Source: Thermoplasmata archaeon
GTDB lineage: Archaea > Thermoplasmatota > Thermoplasmata > Thermoplasmatales > Thermoplasmataceae
Direction: 5' to 3'
Length of the DNA stretch: 32,894 nucleotides
NCBI GenBank assembly: GCA_021806345.1
Contig: JAJZXP010000374.1
Coordinates: 1-32,894, forward strand
Made by a program: the position numbers and the translations under genes. The notes beneath the pieces were generated by a model, which was not told where the DNA came from, ran no database searches, and worked only from the letters and a program-made list of their open reading frames with translations. Below, piece after piece: positions 29,511-32,894 of the stretch (the stretch's first letter is position 1; the number at the start of each line of letters is the position of its first letter).

Positions 29511-30665
29511 TTATTCCACCGCTTCGATAATCTTTTTGGAAAGTTCAGACTTATTTATCTTACCGCTGAAGATAACTTTTCCGCTGTCAACAATGGTATA
29601 TCTGTTGTTTCCTTCGTCAAAGGGGGAGTCCTCCAGGTAATTGATAACAGTGATGAAATTCGAATCCTCAGGGTTGTTATTCTCTTTATTTAACTTGAAT
29701 TTTACAATCTTGGTATCACTTTGCTTTTCTTCTAAGATCTTGCATATTTTTTCAATAAGTTTTTCCCTTGGTTTTAACCGAATGGTTATTTCGTTTGTGG
29801 ATGATAGTTTTTCGGAAGAAAAATTGGTTGTAAAATCAGAAAGGGCTGCGGGAATAGTTATCACATCGTATTTATTTTTGACAGTTGCTTCTAAAGCCAG
29901 TTTATAGAAATCGTCTGTTTCTTCACACTCTCTCAATTCCACGTAAGATGGAATCCGATACTTGCTATTTCCAATATACACAATAGAATCGTACCCCTTT
30001 CTATATGCTTCCCTGGAAATAGCGATGCCTGTTTTTCCAGAGCTTCTGTTCATAATTCTTCTTGCAGGATCCAATGGGATCGTACTGTGTCCAGATATTA
30101 TTAAAATGGATTTTTTGTTGCTCCCCTTTCTCGCAATGCTATCAATTATTTCTTCAGACCACATTATTTTGGCTTTTCCATCTTCTATTCTTGGAGTCAC
30201 TATTTTAACGCCCAGATTTTTCAATTTATCTAGATTTCTTTCGAGAATTGGATTCTCATACATTTCCAAGTGCATGGCTGGAACTATTGTGATGTCGATG
30301 CCCATCCCTAGGGCGTTTGCGAACAAAGTTTCACCTGCGCTGGATGCTATACCATTTGCCATTGCCCCGATCATGTTGAATGTTGCAGGACAAACCAAAA
30401 CTGAGGTTTTTTCCTTCCCCCTTGCCAAAAGCGAAATATGCTCCATCTCTCCCGTTAATTCTGTGATAACCTTTGATTGCGAAGCCCATTCGAGAGTCTG
30501 TTCGCCAATCATTTTTGAAGCACTTTGAGAAAGGATTACATTGACCTCGGCTCCTTCTTTTACCATGTCCCTGATTATGTCAGGAGTTCTATAGCAAGAG
30601 ATTGAACCGCCAATCACCATAACAACTGTTTTTCCATTTAAAATCCCCTTATTCTCCATATTCAC
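29511..30665 (-). CDS. coaBC: Bifunctional CoaBC (phosphopantothenoylcysteine synthetase/decarboxylase)
   Basis: 384 residues from GTG 30665. The N-terminal flavin-dependent decarboxylase half has VIGGSISCYR (substituting for GSIAAYK), His76 in EMEHISLL, PATFNMIG, and PAMH (129-132), the archaeal form of the bacterial PAMN. The C-terminal synthetase half begins near residue 190 with IISGHSTIPLDPARRIMNRS followed by SGKTG and ends with a conserved aspartate/lysine-rich region. The two halves ligate cysteine and then decarboxylate. The GTG overlaps the thioesterase stop as GTGA; an in-frame ATG at 30659 is an alternative. CoA theme shared with coaD at 19255. Confidence 0.94.
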   Translation of the reverse strand: MNMENKGILNGKTVVMVIGGSISCYRTPDIIRDMVKEGAEVNVILSQSASKMIGEQTLEWASQSKVITELTGEMEHISLLARGKEKTSVLVCPATFNMIGAMANGIASSAGETLFANALGMGIDITIVPAMHLEMYENPILERNLDKLKNLGVKIVTPRIEDGKAKIMWSEEIIDSIARKGSNKKSILIISGHSTIPLDPARRIMNRSSGKTGIAISREAYRKGYDSIVYIGNSKYRIPSYVELRECEETDDFYKLALEATVKNKYDVITIPAALSDFTTNFSSEKLSSTNEITIRLKPREKLIEKICKILEEKQSDTKIVKFKLNKENNNPEDSNFITVINYLEDSPFDEGNNRYTIVDSGKVIFSGKINKSELSKKIIEAVE

Positions 30666-31060
30666 TTCACCACTGACCAGATTCCATTTGCGGATACGAC
30701 CTTGACATTATTTTCATCCCATATCCCTATATCCATGAAGATGTGCCTTTTTCCCGCCCTTTCTGCAGTAGATTCAAAGGATGCCATGCTGCCCGTAAGA
30801 GTGTTAAGGTAGTTTACATTCATTGAAATTGTGAAACCATTCATTACCTCTTCGAAAGTAAAGATGCAAAGAGAACCAGCTATATCTACCAATCCTGCTA
30901 AAAAACCTCCGTGAATAACATTCCCCTGCCGTTTCATGAATTCTGTTAATTGAATTTCTCCTTTTAAGTTGCCTCTATTTACGTTTATGAACTTGATATT
31001 AAATTGCCTGTTGAATGGATCTGATTTTGCGAGTAATTCAACACGATTCTTTAATTCCAT
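30662..31060 (-). CDS. PaaI-type hotdog thioesterase
   Basis: 132 residues. The hotdog active-site stretch is GNVIHGGFLAGLVDIAG (about 46-62), with HGG followed by a helix containing the catalytic acid, here Asp59, and NVNYLNTLTG on the beta sheet. Such enzymes cleave acyl-CoA or aromatic acyl-CoA thioesters. It is the first gene of an operon with coaBC (4-nt overlap) and the nitrilase-family gene. ATG 31060 matches a TATA box about 23 nt upstream; an out-of-frame ATG at 31064 is not used. A CoA-recycling role is a guess from the neighbour. Confidence 0.9.
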   Translation of the reverse strand: MELKNRVELLAKSDPFNRQFNIKFINVNRGNLKGEIQLTEFMKRQGNVIHGGFLAGLVDIAGSLCIFTFEEVMNGFTISMNVNYLNTLTGSMASFESTAERAGKRHIFMDIGIWDENNVKVVSANGIWSVVK

Positions 31061-31076
31061 TCATACTCAATGCATT

Positions 31077-31090
31077 GTTATATTTAAAGG
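31077..31090 (-). promoter_or_regulatory. TATA box for thioesterase-coaBC-amidohydrolase operon
   Basis: Minus strand CCTTTAAATATAAC, BRE-like CCT plus TATA, centred about 23 nt before ATG 31060. Confidence 0.5.
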
Positions 31091-31137
31091 AAATCAGACC
31101 GAAATTCATATCGCTTTAATGGCTCTCTTTTTGAAAA

Positions 31138-31150
31138 ACAATATTAATGC
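31138..31150 (+). promoter_or_regulatory. TATA-like element for the TrmB regulator
   Basis: ACAATATTAATGC centred about 23 nt before ATG 31168. Confidence 0.4.
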
Positions 31151-31167
31151 AGTAGTCATATTATGTT

Positions 31168-31899
31168 ATGGAGACGACCTATCCAAGACTGGAAAAGGTT
31201 TCGGAAATGTTAAAACTATTTGGACTGTCTACATATGAAGCGAATGCCTTTGCATCACTGGTTTATCTTGGCGTAGCTAATGCTGATCAAATTGCAGACA
31301 CTGGAAAAATCCCAAGAACCTCATCTTATAAGGTGATGGAATCATTAGTTGAAAAGGGTTTTGTGAAGTATACAGAAGGAAGACCGAAAATGTACAAACC
31401 CGAAAATCTGGAACAAATAAGAAAGATGATAGAAACAAGGGTACAGGATCTATTTACAGAAATGAGGGATATAGAGGAAAATGTTCCATCAAAAGGAGAT
31501 CCTCAGATGATTTACACAATATATGGAAGACATAGAGTTATGTCAAAAATAGCTGAATTAATCAACATTGCCGAAAAGGAATTGTTTATCTGTACTCCAA
31601 TGGTAAAAGAGATAAGAACGGAAATGAAAAAGAACCTGGATAATGCTGCGAAAAGAGGTGTGAATGTATTCTTTGTCACTCCACCGCACAGCAGGGTTCC
31701 TGAAAGTGCAAAGGCTTTTTCAAAAAATGGGCTAATAGCGACAGATGTTGTAGCCGATAGGCAGAGGGCATTGCTAGCGGGAGCTGATCTCAGCGCATGC
31801 GGTTATACAGACAATCCTGCGCTTGCACTGCACGTTTTCCAGTTTATACAAATGATTATAGACAACAGTGAATTTATGATGAAAGATGGTATGGTATGA
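31168..31899 (+). CDS. TrmB-family transcriptional regulator
   Basis: 243 residues. Residues about 12-80 are the TrmB winged helix: LKLFGLSTYEANAFASLVYL, ADQIADTGKIPRTSSYKVME and GFVKYTEGRPKMYKPE. A coiled-coil-like helix follows (85-105), then a C-terminal TrmB/PLD-like sensor domain (ELFICTPMVKEIRTEMKKNL, VNVFFVTPP). TrmB proteins are sugar or metabolite sensors; the ligand is not readable. The start is ATG 31168, with an out-of-frame ATG at 31163 rejected. Its stop overlaps the endonuclease IV start as ATGA, so the two are cotranslated, an unusual partnership with a repair gene. Confidence 0.9.
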   Translation: METTYPRLEKVSEMLKLFGLSTYEANAFASLVYLGVANADQIADTGKIPRTSSYKVMESLVEKGFVKYTEGRPKMYKPENLEQIRKMIETRVQDLFTEMRDIEENVPSKGDPQMIYTIYGRHRVMSKIAELINIAEKELFICTPMVKEIRTEMKKNLDNAAKRGVNVFFVTPPHSRVPESAKAFSKNGLIATDVVADRQRALLAGADLSACGYTDNPALALHVFQFIQMIIDNSEFMMKDGMV

Positions 31900-32747
31900 A
31901 GATCACAGATTCAAATAATATAGGCGGACATCTTTCAACTTCAAGTGGGATCGAGAATACACCGATTAGGGCAGCGAGTTTTCATTTCAAGAGTTTTCAG
32001 GTGTTTACCAAAAATCAAATGCAGTGGAAGGCAAAACCCCTGGAAGGGGAAGCGATCGAAAAATTCAGATCCTCTAAGAGTGAAAATGGAAATCCGGTGG
32101 TTATGGTCCATGCCTCTTATCTGCTCAACACAGCCTCCAGCGATGAGGTACTGAGGCAAAAAGTAAGGGAAGGTCTTAAATTGGAAATAGAGCGATCAGA
32201 CCAGTACGGGATGGAACTTTTAACATTCCATCCGGGTTCTTTCAAAGACGCCACGCTTCCCATAGGGATAAAAAATGTTTCAAATATGCTAAACGATGTT
32301 TTGAGCAAGGATCAGCAGGTTACGGTTTTATTGGAAAACAGCGCAGGCCAAGGTAACAGTGTCGGTAAGACCTTCAATGAACTTGCCTCTATTATGGATA
32401 TGGTAAACCTTAAGGAAAAAATTGGTTTTACACTTGATACCTGCCATTTATGGGCTTCAGGTTATAATTTTACCGATGAGTCCGGTTACGGAAAAATGAA
32501 AGACGAAATTAAAGAAAATATTGGAATCGATAAGGTGCTAGGTTTTCACTTGAACGACAGCAAAAAAGGTTTAAATGAACATACTGACAGACATGAGCAA
32601 ATTGGAAAGGGGACGATAGGTGTCACGGGATTCAAATTTCTTTTGCAGGACCCGACTTTCAAAAAAGTTCCAATGATACTGGAGACCCCTTTGGGTGAAG
32701 ATGGATACGAAGAGGATATCAGATCTCTTAATCAGTTAACGCAATAG
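31896..32747 (+). CDS. nfo: Endonuclease IV (AP endonuclease)
   Basis: 283 residues, full length. All nine zinc ligands of the E. coli enzyme are present: His72, His112, Glu147, Asp181, His184, His218, Asp231, His233 and Glu263, in the segments VHASYL, FHPGS, LENSAG, DTCH, FHLND, DRHEQIGKG and LETP. It nicks DNA 5' of abasic sites in base excision repair. ATG 31896 overlaps the TrmB stop by 4 nt. The next gene begins 7 nt after its stop, so regulator, nuclease and the DUF1015 protein are likely one transcript. Confidence 0.97.
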   Translation: MKITDSNNIGGHLSTSSGIENTPIRAASFHFKSFQVFTKNQMQWKAKPLEGEAIEKFRSSKSENGNPVVMVHASYLLNTASSDEVLRQKVREGLKLEIERSDQYGMELLTFHPGSFKDATLPIGIKNVSNMLNDVLSKDQQVTVLLENSAGQGNSVGKTFNELASIMDMVNLKEKIGFTLDTCHLWASGYNFTDESGYGKMKDEIKENIGIDKVLGFHLNDSKKGLNEHTDRHEQIGKGTIGVTGFKFLLQDPTFKKVPMILETPLGEDGYEEDIRSLNQLTQ

Positions 32748-32754
32748 GGAAAAT

Positions 32755-32894
32755 GTGAAAATAAATACTTTCATACCTACAATTTATAGGGAAGGACTGG
32801 GAAGGGTAACATCTCCTCCCTTCGACATGCTTTCAAAGGATCAAGAAAGGGAACTTTCGGAGAACCCTTATAACATCATAAACCTTAAACAATG
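32755..32894 (+). CDS. DUF1015 family protein, N-terminal fragment cut by window end
   Basis: 46 codons up to the right edge. GTG 32755 is the start: AGGGA lies a few bases upstream (32747-32751) and the ATG at 32753 is followed at once by a stop. The encoded text ends VTSPPFDMLSKDQEREL and NPYNIINLKQ, matching the DUF1015 opening (PPYDVLS...NPYNIIHL). Proteins of this family are about 400 residues and of uncertain function. It sits 7 nt after nfo. Confidence 0.85.
   Translation, partial: MKINTFIPTIYREGLGRVTSPPFDMLSKDQERELSENPYNIINLKQ

Noticed and set aside
29962..30528. 188-codon hydrophobic frame on the plus strand opposite coaBC
   Set aside because: Antisense shadow: coaBC in the other strand has all enzyme motifs, and antisense frames of AT-rich genes often look hydrophobic.

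Overview
The window looks like a compact piece of chromosome from an acidophilic euryarchaeon of the order Thermoplasmatales (Thermoplasma/Ferroplasma/Cuniculiplasma-like). The signs are archaeal: family B DNA polymerase, TATA-binding protein, ABCE1, archaeosine tRNA-guanine transglycosylase, two-repeat tRNA-splicing endonuclease, archaeal uS2, a TrmB-type regulator, and the GMP synthase ATPase as a separate subunit. Base composition is AT-rich, arginine codons are mostly AGA/AGG, and most promoters are a TATA box 23-30 nt upstream of the start codon with no Shine-Dalgarno, which suggests mainly leaderless transcripts. A TPP riboswitch, rare in archaea but known from Thermoplasmatales, supports the placement. 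Genus cannot be decided from the sequence. No mobile elements, CRISPR arrays, rRNA or tRNA genes were seen.

Layout. 1-907 (-): a TPP riboswitch in front of an MFS transporter, probably for thiamine, running off the left edge. 1016-5412 (+): polB, a geranylgeranyl-reductase-like flavoprotein and a DMT permease, with overlapping genes. 5471-6727 (+): a second MFS transporter. 6729-10809 (-): an operon of an unknown protein, ABCE1 and TgtA, whose zinc cysteines are missing. 10940-13693: dihydropteroate synthase (+), a Fur-type regulator (-) and HisRS (+). 13695-14129 (-): orphan protein. 14329-15826 (+): stand-alone RAM domain, small membrane protein and GMP synthase subunit B. 15914-17947: uS2 (+) facing a GTPase-EndA pair (-). 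18072-20205 (+): aminotransferase and a CoaD fusion protein. 20240-21172 (+): MIP18-type protein and TBP. 21164-25623: TruD and MqnC (-) divergent from MqnE and MqnA (+), a futalosine-pathway menaquinone locus. 25715-28779 (+): IMP dehydrogenase, a GDPD-family phosphodiesterase and an alpha/beta hydrolase. 28750-31060 (-): hotdog thioesterase, CoaBC and a nitrilase-family amidohydrolase. 31168-32894 (+): TrmB-type regulator, endonuclease IV and the start of a DUF1015 protein.

Metabolic themes are cofactors (thiamine uptake, folate, CoA by CoaD and CoaBC, menaquinone by MqnA/C/E), GMP synthesis (GuaB and GuaAb) and tRNA maturation (TgtA, EndA, TruD, HisRS). The window is mostly housekeeping. 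The best leads are the riboswitch whose conserved 3' segment doubles as the ribosome binding site of a short overlapping frame, a 24-bp near-perfect palindrome over the mqnE start, the zinc-less TgtA, the CoaD fusion, and several conserved-looking proteins of unknown function beside core genes.
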